From positions 1 to 39,067 of the forward strand of contig NZ_JALNYS010000004.1 in the NCBI RefSeq assembly GCF_023229695.1: a DNA stretch of 39,067 nt, written 5' to 3'. The notes below the pieces were generated by a model. The model did not search any database. It worked only from the letters and a program-made list of their open reading frames with translations, and was not told the DNA's origin. The DNA comes from Sulfuricurvum sp. GTDB lineage: Bacteria; Campylobacterota; Campylobacteria; Campylobacterales; Sulfurimonadaceae. Every line of letters starts with the position of its first letter. Within the stretch, counting starts at the first letter, position 1. The position numbers and the translations under genes were made by a program. This document shows positions 24,832 to 33,064 of this stretch, piece by piece.

Positions 24832-25246
24832 ACAGCTCTTGTTCTCGCTGCATTAAAATATTAGCAAGGAAGGTATAGGCTTCAACCCATGCATTTTTAC
24901 GTTCTTCCGTAAACGCTTCACCCAATACATCGCCCATAGCACTGATCAATGCATCCGCTACCATCGGATAATGCTCCGGCTTTACATTGGTATTCACATG
25001 GCTCTGAGCCATTTTTTCTACCGCATTTCCCAATGCACCGAGATTATCGATATTCCCGGCAAACGCCGCAATCGCACCGGCCAATTTTTTGTGCTGATCG
25101 CTCGTTGCATTGGCAAATAAAGGTTTAGTTTCCGGATATTTTGAAAATAAAATTTCGTACATACGTGTTGTCACATTTTCAGCTTCTTGGCTCACCAAAG
25201 GGATCGTTTCCTTGATAGCGGTGATGGTTTCTAGAGATAGACTCAT
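24818..25246 (-). CDS. Single-domain haemoglobin (Vitreoscilla/Campylobacter Cgb type)
   Basis: 142 residues covering one classical globin fold. The proximal His is His92 in KPEHYPMV, the usual flavohaemoglobin-type motif; Tyr30 (MYEILF) fits B10 and Gln51 fits E7, the distal pair of bacterial NO-dioxygenating globins. There is no reductase domain. In Campylobacter the related Cgb detoxifies nitric oxide and is induced by the Crp/Fnr-type regulator NssR. Here an FNR-type palindrome sits at -41.5 from a predicted start. The overlapping HPP gene follows. NO detoxification is the most likely job. Confidence 0.92.
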   Translation of the reverse strand: MSLSLETITAIKETIPLVSQEAENVTTRMYEILFSKYPETKPLFANATSDQHKKLAGAIAAFAGNIDNLGALGNAVEKMAQSHVNTNVKPEHYPMVADALISAMGDVLGEAFTEERKNAWVEAYTFLANILMQREQELYAAR

Positions 25247-25275
25247 GAGAGTTCCTTGTAGTAAATTTTGCCAGA

Positions 25276-25319
25276 GTTATAGCCTCTCTTTAAAAAAATA
25301 GTCTTGATGCAAATCAAGA
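25276..25319 (-). promoter_or_regulatory. Haemoglobin-operon promoter with FNR-type box
   Basis: TCTTGATGCAAATCAAGA (25302-25319) is a perfect palindrome containing the FNR consensus TTGAT-N4-ATCAA (25304-25317). On the minus strand TATAAC at 25281-25276 is a good -10, predicting a start near 25269. The box centre (25310.5) falls at -41.5. Confidence 0.8.
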
Positions 25320-25353
25320 TATTTCCCATTCAATGCCTAAAAACTGACTCGAT

Positions 25354-26049
25354 TTAGAGACGATCCTCTTCGCGCACATATCCGTCTTCCACCCGTAAAA
25401 TGCGATCAAAGAGCGGAAGCATCCGTTCATCGTGGGTAACGATGATAATCGCCACCTCCTGCTCGTGCGCCAATTTACGCAGCAGCTGCATCACCGATAA
25501 TGCCCGCTCAGAGTCCAACGCCGCAGTAGGTTCATCCGCCAAAATGATTTTGGGATTGTTCGCCAGCGAGCGGGCAATCGCTACGCGCTGACTCTGGCCG
25601 CCGGAGAGCTGAGCGGGGATTTTGTCTAGTTTATCGCCTACTCCGAGATATTCCAGGAGTTCCTTCGCCCGGGTATTTGCCTCTTTGGTACTCACGTTAT
25701 TCATTAAAGGAACCAACGTCACGTTTTCTTGTACATTGAGAAAAGGGATCAGATTGTGGGACTGAAAAATAAATCCGATATTCTCCCGACGCAGCTTGCG
25801 GGTATCGCTGATGCACCATTTGTAATCGTAAACAAGACTTCCGTTGAGCCGGAGTTTGCCGCCGCTTGGTTCGGTAATACAGCCGATCATCGTAATAAGG
25901 GTCGTTTTCCCCGAACCGCTGGGGCCCAACAATGCCACCGTCTCGCCTGAGAAAATTTCAAATGTCGCCTCTTTGATTGCAACGACGGCACTCTCACCGC
26001 TCCCGTACGTTTTTGAGATATTTTCTACCGCAATAACAGAGTGTTTCAT
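25354..26049 (-). CDS. ABC exporter ATPase (MacB/LolD/DevA-like)
   Basis: 231 residues: Walker A GPSGSGKTT, Q-loop FIFQSHNLIP, signature LSGGQSQRVAIA, Walker B IILADEPT and the H-loop in IIVTHDERM. It belongs to the ATPases that partner FtsX-like permeases and power export across the envelope with a membrane-fusion protein and TolC. It is the last gene of a four-gene leftward operon; the permease ends one base upstream. Confidence 0.95.
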   Translation of the reverse strand: MKHSVIAVENISKTYGSGESAVVAIKEATFEIFSGETVALLGPSGSGKTTLITMIGCITEPSGGKLRLNGSLVYDYKWCISDTRKLRRENIGFIFQSHNLIPFLNVQENVTLVPLMNNVSTKEANTRAKELLEYLGVGDKLDKIPAQLSGGQSQRVAIARSLANNPKIILADEPTAALDSERALSVMQLLRKLAHEQEVAIIIVTHDERMLPLFDRILRVEDGYVREEDRL

Positions 26050-26050
26050 G

Positions 26051-27187
26051 TCATCCCCCTATCGCACTGGCCGGATCAATCCGAAGAGCTGTTCGTATCC
26101 CCGACAACGATGCCAGCATACTGACGATGATGACAACCCCCAAAAGTTTCAACGCATCGGTGGGAACAAGGATGATCGTTTTGGGGAAGAGATCGGCACT
26201 TGCGTGCGCAAAAAGATTTCCGCCGATAAAAGCCAAAATTCCGAGCAACAGCGATTGCTGGGCGATCATTTTTGTAATCACGCTGTTGGGAGCTCCGATC
26301 AACTTTAAAATAGCAATCTCTTTCATTTTTCCGATCGTCATCGTGTAAATGATCAATGAGATAATGACCGATGAGACGATCAGTAAAATGACCGTAAACA
26401 TCCCGATCTGCTTCGCGGAACGCTCAATCAGATTTTTGGTCAAAATAACCTCTTGCTCCTGTGCCGTATACACTTGTTGATGCTTCCATTTCTCGATCTC
26501 ATGCGCAACGCTCAAAGGTTCGGCGTCATCGTTTAGCATGAGGACAAAGGTATTGACGGTTGACGTCGATGGGGTGTTTCCTCCCCGTATCCTGTCGTTT
26601 CGGATCTGCTCATTGCTGAATAAAAATTGCAGCTCCTGCGCTTCGGCGAGATCGATATAAACCATTGGATCTCCCCCTGAGGAGACAGCTTTATGCGTCA
26701 GTCCCACGACCGTGTACGTCTCACGTCCGAGAGAAATTGCTTCCCCCAGTTTAAACCCCGTTTTGGAATCGACGATCATCTCTTTTTGAGGGATTTGAAT
26801 TGCTCTCCCCTCCATCAACTTAAACGGCTTATAGCCGCTGAGCGCCTCGTATCCCAAGGCAAATACCCGCACCGGCTTTTCGCCGCAGAAGAGCTGAAGG
26901 CTCTGAAAAGTGATCGGATAGACCGCTTTAACCCCCCTAAACCCTTTGAGCGAATATTTAAGGTCTTCGTGCAAACGGGAAGTTTCGGCGAACGGTCCCA
27001 ACGTATCTTTTTGAACAACCCACAACTCGGCACCCAGATCATTCGGGACGATCAGTGCATCATGCGCCATCCCCCGGTAAACCCCGATCATGATCAGCAC
27101 TACCCCGATCAGCATTCCGACCCCCAAAGCGGTAGTGACAAATTTTCCGAGAGAGTGGGCAATATCGCGCTGTGCAAGATTGATCAT
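26051..27187 (-). CDS. ABC exporter permease, FtsX/DevC-like
   Basis: 378 residues. TM1 is at about 20-40. A periplasmic domain of about 210 residues (ELWVVQKDTLGPFAETSRL and beyond) is followed by three C-terminal helices (about 258-282, 305-330 and 340-365). This is the MacB/DevC topology, in which the permease transmits ATPase motion to the periplasm. Its stop is 1 base from the ATPase start, and its own start overlaps the adaptor stop by 4 bases. The substrate is not predictable from sequence. Confidence 0.92.
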   Translation of the reverse strand: MINLAQRDIAHSLGKFVTTALGVGMLIGVVLIMIGVYRGMAHDALIVPNDLGAELWVVQKDTLGPFAETSRLHEDLKYSLKGFRGVKAVYPITFQSLQLFCGEKPVRVFALGYEALSGYKPFKLMEGRAIQIPQKEMIVDSKTGFKLGEAISLGRETYTVVGLTHKAVSSGGDPMVYIDLAEAQELQFLFSNEQIRNDRIRGGNTPSTSTVNTFVLMLNDDAEPLSVAHEIEKWKHQQVYTAQEQEVILTKNLIERSAKQIGMFTVILLIVSSVIISLIIYTMTIGKMKEIAILKLIGAPNSVITKMIAQQSLLLGILAFIGGNLFAHASADLFPKTIILVPTDALKLLGVVIIVSMLASLSGIRTALRIDPASAIGG

Positions 27188-28134
27188 AGAGGCGAATCGC
27201 TTTTAGAAATAAGGGAAATCTCCGCTTCGGCCTGTTCTCCGATGTGCAAGAAATCGGTAAGATCACGAAGGCGTATGTACACCACCCTCTCTTCGGTAAT
27301 CCGGTCACTCTCTACACCGATTCGGGCTACTTCGCCGGTAAAACGTTTTTCAGGAAACGAGCGCAACGTGACGGTAGCGCTTTGACCGATTTTCAATGCT
27401 CCGCTTTGACGCTCATCGATGTAGACTTTAACCCATAAGCTTTTAGGATTGGCGATACGAAAGACCGCTGATCCCGACCCTACCGTACTTCCCGCTTCAG
27501 CATTCCGTGAGACAACGAATCCCTCAAACGGCGACCTGAGGGTCAAATCATCGATTTTTGCCATCTGTGCGGCTAAGGCGGCTTCTGCTTTGGCAATATC
27601 ATACCCGGAGAGCTGAAGATTCGCTTTTGCGGCTGTGAGCTGAGCGCTTGCACTGCGTTGTGCGGCTTGCGCCGCGTCAAACTCCGCTTGCGTCACAAAC
27701 CCCCCACTTAGAAGAGTGCCGTAGCGTGAGAGCGTCGTATCTGAGAGAGATTTTTTCGCCTCCAAATCCTCGATCACCGCTTTGGACGCTGCAAACTGCG
27801 AACGGCTTTTTGCGATAGAAGCGGCACTCTCTTGAAGATTTCCGCGCAATTCCGAAATTTCCATTGTTGCCAACACTTGATTCGCTTGAACCGCATCCCC
27901 CTCATCTGCATAGAGCGCTTGCAGTTTAGCCGTCGTTTTGGGGGCGAGGATAACGATCTCTTTGGCTTCGAGGGTTCCGACACCGTGAATCGTATTTGCC
28001 GCCCGTACTGTCGTATTTGTCTCCGCGACAACCGGCGCCGCTTTGGGCAAAATCACTTTTTTAACGATAACCGCCCCTGCGATCAGAGCAACGGCGATAA
28101 AAGCAATCGTATATTTAGTTTTTGCAGAGATCAT
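27184..28134 (-). CDS. Periplasmic adaptor (membrane-fusion protein), HlyD/DevB-like
   Basis: 316 residues from the ATG at 28134 (MISAKTKYTIAF), chosen because AAAGGG precedes it and a clear N-terminal membrane anchor (about 8-28) follows; the longer open frame upstream lies inside the TolC-like gene. A lipoyl-like half (VGTLEAKEIVILAPKTT), a coiled-coil hairpin (about 85-170, Ala-rich), the second lipoyl half (LRSPFEGFVVSRNAEAGSTV) and a beta-barrel (VYIDERQSGALKIGQ) appear in the usual order. It links the ABC permease to the outer-membrane channel. It overlaps the TolC-like gene by 20 bases. Confidence 0.92.
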   Translation of the reverse strand: MISAKTKYTIAFIAVALIAGAVIVKKVILPKAAPVVAETNTTVRAANTIHGVGTLEAKEIVILAPKTTAKLQALYADEGDAVQANQVLATMEISELRGNLQESAASIAKSRSQFAASKAVIEDLEAKKSLSDTTLSRYGTLLSGGFVTQAEFDAAQAAQRSASAQLTAAKANLQLSGYDIAKAEAALAAQMAKIDDLTLRSPFEGFVVSRNAEAGSTVGSGSAVFRIANPKSLWVKVYIDERQSGALKIGQSATVTLRSFPEKRFTGEVARIGVESDRITEERVVYIRLRDLTDFLHIGEQAEAEISLISKSDSPL

Positions 28135-29398
28135 TATCGCACCCTTTATTGAGTAATTTTTGTATCTGCGCATAGGCGCGTATTTTTTGGTATTTGGCGT
28201 CAGCCAGACCGGTGCGTCCATTGTCAAGGGTATTTTGAGCTTCCAACACATCAAGATAGGTGGCAAGTCCCTGCTTGTACCGCTCCTCGATAAGACGCAG
28301 GGTTTTGCCGGTCGCTTCGATAACACCTTCTTTTGCGGTTATCGTTTCATCGGCATGCTGCAAATCAAGGTATGCTCCATAAAGCTCCTGCCACAATACA
28401 CGTTCGCTACTCTCAAACTCTTTTAACGCAATAGAGTGGGCGATACGGCTTTTTTGCGCCTCAGCGGAGAGCTTCCCTCCGTCGTAAAGCGGGATCGTCC
28501 CCATAATACCGGTCTGATAACTGTTATACACCGAGAGCGAGTTATCATGCCCCGCACTTGCGACGAGCATCACTTCCCCATAACGCTCTGTATTGGCCGC
28601 ATCGCTCAATGCTTTGCTTTGGAGGATTGCGGCGGATAATACCTTAAGACGCGGGTTACGCTCTCGCAGTTCTTGGCGCAACAATTCCGGCGTATACTCT
28701 TTCGCCATGATTGTATTAGAGCGTTGGTCCAATGAACCTTGTATACCCGTGACAAGCGTATCCTCTCCGGCAAGGAGAGCCAAAGAGAGGCGCGTCTTGT
28801 CGTAGATATTCCGCGCACTCTCAAGGCGATCGCGTGACTCCAGCAAAGAGGCTTTAAATCGGAGCGCATCAGCCTCTGTTTTTAATCCGTTGATACGCAT
28901 ATTGAGGGCTCGGGTATACTCGCCTTCGTAAAACTTCACCGACGATTCTGCCGCTTCGATAAGAGAAGCGGCGTAGGCAACGCCGTAATAGCGTACCCAT
29001 ACCTGCTCGATCAGCTCGCTTGCCGTCAGGTTTTTACTTCCTTGCGTCCCCTCTTGGAAACTCAATGCGGCGGAAATTTTCTTTTTAGAACGTCCAAAAT
29101 CCCATAATGAATAAACACCCGTGACATCCGTATGAAACCCGTCACTTTGCTTGGTTGAAAACGCACCGCTTACGGGCATGACATAGGTTTTAGTCGGATA
29201 ATAGGCGGCATTAAGATCGATACGGGGGTAACGCGCCGATTCGGCACTTATGCTGGCAGCTGCCGCACTCTCATAGCGCAATGAAGCCGCGTGCGCATCC
29301 GGATGGGTTTTTAGCGTTTTCTCTATTGCCTCATCGAGAGTTAACGCACCCGCATTGACGCCGAGGAGAAAGATCAAAGAATATATATATGGCCGCAT
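28115..29398 (-). CDS. TolC-like outer-membrane efflux protein
   Basis: 427 residues from the ATG at 29398 (MRPYIYSLIFLLGVNAGA), supported by AGGAA about 5 bases upstream and a proper Sec signal; an open frame of 34 codons further upstream is ignored. The mature protein begins LTLDEAIEKTLKTHPD, the usual TolC repeat start, and the second repeat begins near YTPELLRQELRERNPRLK. The C-terminal half has the ERYKQGLATYLDVLEAQNTL signature. It forms the outer-membrane exit duct for the exporter encoded downstream and is the first gene of the operon. Confidence 0.93.
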   Translation of the reverse strand: MRPYIYSLIFLLGVNAGALTLDEAIEKTLKTHPDAHAASLRYESAAAASISAESARYPRIDLNAAYYPTKTYVMPVSGAFSTKQSDGFHTDVTGVYSLWDFGRSKKKISAALSFQEGTQGSKNLTASELIEQVWVRYYGVAYAASLIEAAESSVKFYEGEYTRALNMRINGLKTEADALRFKASLLESRDRLESARNIYDKTRLSLALLAGEDTLVTGIQGSLDQRSNTIMAKEYTPELLRQELRERNPRLKVLSAAILQSKALSDAANTERYGEVMLVASAGHDNSLSVYNSYQTGIMGTIPLYDGGKLSAEAQKSRIAHSIALKEFESSERVLWQELYGAYLDLQHADETITAKEGVIEATGKTLRLIEERYKQGLATYLDVLEAQNTLDNGRTGLADAKYQKIRAYAQIQKLLNKGCDNDLCKN

Positions 29399-29563
29399 GC
29401 ACTTCCTATTGATAAAAATCATCCTAATCCTATCGAAGATTGTAGATAAACGACAGTAAAAGTTTAGCTTTAAACTATGAAACGAATATGAAATTAACAT
29501 TGACTTAACCCATCTACGCTAAAGTGTCATAATTGAACCTTGGTTAAAAAGAGAGAAACAGCC
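29399..29563. promoter_or_regulatory. Divergent promoter region between exporter operon and two-component system
   Basis: On the minus strand TACAAT (29444-29439) is a candidate -10 for the tolC-like gene. A direct repeat TTAAC-N6-TTAAC (29494-29498 and 29505-29509, period 11) is the spacing bound by OmpR/PhoP-type regulators, and may be the operator for the adjacent response regulator. Confidence 0.4.
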
Positions 29564-30226
29564 GTGAAACTCGCACTTATTGAAGATGATTTACTTTTAA
29601 GCGATACGGTGAGCGATATTCTAAGCGCTGAAGGATTTGAGATTTTCCCTTTTTTTTCTTTTGACAATGCCGAAACCGCCCTCTATGAAGAGCGTTTCGA
29701 TATGGTTGTTTTGGACGTAAACCTTCCTGACGGCAACGGATTTGATCTGGCTAAAGCAATGCGCCGTAACGCTATCGGAACACCTATCCTTTTTTTAACA
29801 TCTCAAAGTTCGGCCGAGGCAGTCGCTTTAGGATTTGAAAGCGGAGGAGACGACTATTTAAAAAAACCGTTTGAACCGGCTGAACTTATAGCACGCCTAA
29901 AAAATTTAACCCGCCGCTCTTTTTTTCATACATCATCATCCTTTATCCCTTTTGGAAAACACTACTTATTTGATCCGCTATCCCAAAAAATCATGACCGC
30001 TGAGGGGAACGTCATTACATTGCATGCCAAAGAGCTATCCCTATTGAAACTTTTTTTGCTAAAAAGTACTGAAATTGTGACGTACGAAGAGTTTTTCGAG
30101 GAGCTATGGGGGATTGGAAATGAACCGGGATTTGACGCACTTCGCGCCCATATTAAAAATCTTCGCAAAGCGCTGCCGCATCTTGAAATCGAAACAATCC
30201 GCTCTTTGGGATACCGCCTTGCATGA
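29564..30226 (+). CDS. OmpR/PhoB-family response regulator
   Basis: 220 residues from the GTG at 29564 (MKLALIEDD). A TTG eight codons earlier is also open, but the receiver starts at this GTG and GAGAG lies just upstream. The receiver (1-118) has IEDD, Asp51 (MVVLDVNLPDGNG), Thr in FLTSQ and Lys101 (DYLKKPF). The winged-helix DNA-binding domain (about 125-220) ends HIKNLRKALPHLEIETIRSL. It is divergent from the exporter operon and overlaps its kinase gene, so control of that exporter is likely. Confidence 0.93.
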   Translation: MKLALIEDDLLLSDTVSDILSAEGFEIFPFFSFDNAETALYEERFDMVVLDVNLPDGNGFDLAKAMRRNAIGTPILFLTSQSSAEAVALGFESGGDDYLKKPFEPAELIARLKNLTRRSFFHTSSSFIPFGKHYLFDPLSQKIMTAEGNVITLHAKELSLLKLFLLKSTEIVTYEEFFEELWGIGNEPGFDALRAHIKNLRKALPHLEIETIRSLGYRLA

Positions 30227-31376
30227 ACCTTTTTTAAAAGCTACCCTTCGGCAATTTCAACTCCTTTATTTAGGTTCTATGGGATTGCTATTTTTGGTTT
30301 TGGCTTTTTTTGTGTATACCATTGAAAAAGAACAGCTCATAGCCAAAGAGATGCGCAGTATGAATACCTATTTGTCCCTCCTGGAAAATCAGCTCAAAGA
30401 GCATCAGCTGCACTATTCCAAAGAGATCAGGATTGATACGAAAGAGTATGCGATTGCCCTTTACGATATCGATCGTATCCCCATTGCCACCCAGCTGAAA
30501 GAAAAACCCGATTGGACCAATACGGTATGGATAAACGAAGGTATCTTATATTCGCGCCACACTCTTTCTGCTTATTTTTTAGGCGTTGCCAACGTTATTA
30601 TTGCTAAAAAAATAGATAGCGTGACCATCATACAACATTTGGCCGCACTTTTAATTCCCCTTTTTTTTATCATGGTAATCGTAGGCTGGATACTAAGCCG
30701 TATTGCATTCAAGCCGGCGCAAAAAGCGTTTGACACAATAGATACCTTCATACAGCATGCAACGCACGATCTCAATACCCCCATTGCCGCCATCCTCTCC
30801 AACAGCCGAATTTTAGAAGAAAAAATGACGGATCCCACCCTCCTGCGCCTAACGCAAAGGATCATTATCGGCGCCAAAACATTGAATGCTCTTTACGATG
30901 ATTTGGTTTATCTCAATTTTCAAACCAAAACACATGTTGTTAAACCCGAACCTATCGATCAGCTCATCCAAGAACAGTTGAGTTTGTTTGATACGCTGTG
31001 CGAGTATAAAAAGCTCACAGTCACCACGCGATTATCCGCCGTCATGCTTCGTGTCTCTTCCGATGAATTTCAGCGCCTTATCAACAACCTTCTCTCCAAT
31101 GCCGTAAAATACAATAAATCCAATGGGTGGATAACCCTCACCCTCACCGATGAGTATTTGAGCATCAAAGATGGCGGAATCGGGTTGTCTGAAGAGGAAA
31201 AATCAAAAATATTTGAACGCTACTGGCGTGTCGGATCGTTTGAAACAGGTCTAGGAATCGGAATGGAAATCGTGGTAAGGGTTTGTAAAGTGTATGGGCT
31301 CACTCTTACAATAGACTCAGAAAAAAATCAAGGAAGTGAGATAATTGTTCGATGGCCAAAATCATTATTAGTCTAA
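30219..31376 (+). CDS. Membrane sensor histidine kinase paired with the OmpR-type regulator
   Basis: About 385 residues from a TTG at 30219 that overlaps the regulator's stop by 8 bases. The ATG of the TGATG-like context at 30223 is in another frame, and the long open frame upstream lies within the regulator gene. TM1 (about 15-38), a short periplasmic loop of about 110 residues and TM2 (about 140-163) are followed by HisKA with THDLNTPIAAI and an ATPase with NNLLSNAVKYN, DGGIGLS and a shortened G2 box (ETGLGIGMEI). The start codon is uncertain because no strong Shine-Dalgarno is visible. The ligand is unknown. Confidence 0.85.
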   Translation: MHEPFLKATLRQFQLLYLGSMGLLFLVLAFFVYTIEKEQLIAKEMRSMNTYLSLLENQLKEHQLHYSKEIRIDTKEYAIALYDIDRIPIATQLKEKPDWTNTVWINEGILYSRHTLSAYFLGVANVIIAKKIDSVTIIQHLAALLIPLFFIMVIVGWILSRIAFKPAQKAFDTIDTFIQHATHDLNTPIAAILSNSRILEEKMTDPTLLRLTQRIIIGAKTLNALYDDLVYLNFQTKTHVVKPEPIDQLIQEQLSLFDTLCEYKKLTVTTRLSAVMLRVSSDEFQRLINNLLSNAVKYNKSNGWITLTLTDEYLSIKDGGIGLSEEEKSKIFERYWRVGSFETGLGIGMEIVVRVCKVYGLTLTIDSEKNQGSEIIVRWPKSLLV

Positions 31377-31693
31377 TATTTATTCTCATATGCAATCTCG
31401 AAGCCCGGAAAAGCTTTGAACAAGCGTGCGTAGAGTGCCATACTACCAATGTTCCCGACCTCGCCACTTTGTACTTTCGGTATCTTCAAACGTACGGCTC
31501 CACCCGACGTGTCCATGATGCCATGAGCGCCTATCTCTCCGCACCCGATATCAACAACTCCATACTCCCGCCGCAAGTGGTAAAAGGATTTGGTTTACAC
31601 TCGCCTATCTCGCCGCATGAGCTGGAATATTACCTGAATATCTATCTTGAACAATACGATGTCAAAAAACGGATCAAATTGAAACACAATTAA
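31352..31693 (+). CDS. Small monoheme cytochrome c
   Basis: 113 residues with a Sec signal peptide (AKIIISLIFILICNLEA) and a single heme c site CVECH (about residues 26-30). No second heme and no other known domain were seen. His and Met residues downstream (HDAMSAYL) could supply the sixth ligand. The ATG lies within the last 25 bases of the kinase gene, so the two are coupled. That makes the cytochrome a possible periplasmic redox input to the kinase or a target of the system; this is inference. Confidence 0.82.
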   Translation: MAKIIISLIFILICNLEARKSFEQACVECHTTNVPDLATLYFRYLQTYGSTRRVHDAMSAYLSAPDINNSILPPQVVKGFGLHSPISPHELEYYLNIYLEQYDVKKRIKLKHN

Positions 31694-31784
31694 GTGCCAT
31701 TCATTCTAAAACTTATCCCATAAATATTTGTATTCGCTCGTTTCATCCCTTAACCGTTTTTCCTAACCGTCATTTTAGCCGCTC

Positions 31785-31826
31785 TTGATTTTGCTCAAGG
31801 GCCTTGCTTCAATTCTTTGCTATACT
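31785..31826 (+). promoter_or_regulatory. nnrS promoter with FNR-type box
   Basis: TTGAT-TTTG-CTCAA (31785-31798) matches the FNR pattern except for one base in the right half (CTCAA for ATCAA), and is flanked by C and G. TATACT at 31821-31826 is a good -10, predicting a start near 31833. The box centre (31791.5) is again at -41.5. The rest of the 31694-31852 gap shows nothing else. Confidence 0.7.
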
Positions 31827-31852
31827 CCTGTCCTATTAGAAGGAGAATATGT

Positions 31853-33064
31853 ATGATCAAATTTTCAACCCGCACGTCTCCTCAGCCCAAAAGTTATTTT
31901 TTATCCCAGCCCCATCAGCCTTTTTTTCTCTTCGGAGTGATTTGGGCCGTTGTCTCCATGATATTTTTTACCCTCTCTCACAAGGGACTGCTGCATCTAA
32001 GCGTAAGCGAAAACAGCTTTCACCTCTACACGCTGGCGTTTATCGTCTTTATCCAATTTTTTCACGGATTTTTATTTACGACGCTTCCCCGTTTTTGTAC
32101 GAGCATGAGCATCCCCAAAGAGGTCTATATCCGAATCGTTTGGCTCTATCAAATCAGCGGCGCGGCTTTTTTTATAGGGGCATTGGTCTCACCCTTGATG
32201 GCATGGATCGCTATGATCGGGATCCTTTTTGCTCAGGTCATGGCCGCATATGTCATGCTGTGGGTGTATCGGATGGGGCAGTCTGCGCAAAAGAGCGATC
32301 CGTTTTGGATTTTGATCGCTCAGGCGTTTGGCCTTGGGGCACACGCTCTTTGGATAATCGCTTTTGCGGCAGAGCTTCTGGAGGTCTCGTTTGATTGGCT
32401 TCGTATCCTCAACCCCGTCATCATCAACCTCTTTTTGATTTTTCTCACGTTTAGCGTCGCGCAACGGATGATCCCCTTTTTCAGCCATTCGCCGGAGGCA
32501 AAATCTCCCCGTTTCGTGGAGAGCGTTTTTGCCCTTTTGCTCCTCAAAACCCTTTGTGCCGTATTGGCTTTTTCACTCGCCGAAGCCGCTGTGAGCATCC
32601 TCCTCTCAGCCTACCTTTTGAGGGAATTTTTGCGCTGGAAACTCCCCCTCTTTCGCTCACCCGCGATTTTATGGGTACTTCATTTGGCCCTTTATTGGCT
32701 GCCGGCGGCTTTGCTGATCGGTGCGGTACTCCAACTAATCGAAACTATTTACGGCGTCTCTTTTCTTTTTGCCGGAATCCATCTGCTTGTTTTGGGATTC
32801 TTGACCACCGTATTAATCGGTTTTGGAACGCGGGTGACACTGGGGCATTCCGGACACTCTCCCCATGCCGATACCCTTGCCGTTCTCTTATTTTGGTGGA
32901 CGCAAGTCGTGTTGCTCTCACGCTTGGCACTCTCGCTCGACAGTGCGTATGGGCTCTCATACGGCTGGCTGTTTGATCTCACCTCCGCCGCATGGATACT
33001 TTTATTTATCGTGTGGGGATGGCGGTATGGAAAAATACTGATCTTTGGAAAACCGAACCTCTAA
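31853..33064 (+). CDS. nnrS: NnrS-family membrane protein
   Basis: 403 residues from the ATG at 31853, chosen because AGGAG (31841-31845) lies 7 bases before it; the ATG at 31849 is in another frame. About 12 transmembrane helices are predicted. Family blocks include PFFLFGVIWAVV near the N-terminus, HGFLFTTLPRF, and GFGTRVTLGHSGH near the C-terminus, with conserved His residues likely to bind heme or copper. NnrS proteins lower nitrosative stress in denitrifiers and other NO-exposed bacteria. The FNR-type promoter supports a nitrogen-oxide role. It converges with the next gene, overlapping by 4 bases. Confidence 0.92.
   Translation: MIKFSTRTSPQPKSYFLSQPHQPFFLFGVIWAVVSMIFFTLSHKGLLHLSVSENSFHLYTLAFIVFIQFFHGFLFTTLPRFCTSMSIPKEVYIRIVWLYQISGAAFFIGALVSPLMAWIAMIGILFAQVMAAYVMLWVYRMGQSAQKSDPFWILIAQAFGLGAHALWIIAFAAELLEVSFDWLRILNPVIINLFLIFLTFSVAQRMIPFFSHSPEAKSPRFVESVFALLLLKTLCAVLAFSLAEAAVSILLSAYLLREFLRWKLPLFRSPAILWVLHLALYWLPAALLIGAVLQLIETIYGVSFLFAGIHLLVLGFLTTVLIGFGTRVTLGHSGHSPHADTLAVLLFWWTQVVLLSRLALSLDSAYGLSYGWLFDLTSAAWILLFIVWGWRYGKILIFGKPNL

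Noticed and set aside
31849..32394. 181-residue plus-strand ORF beginning with ATG at 31849
   Set aside because: It overlaps nnrS in another frame, has no recognisable domain, and the AGGAG is equally explained by the nnrS start four bases later.
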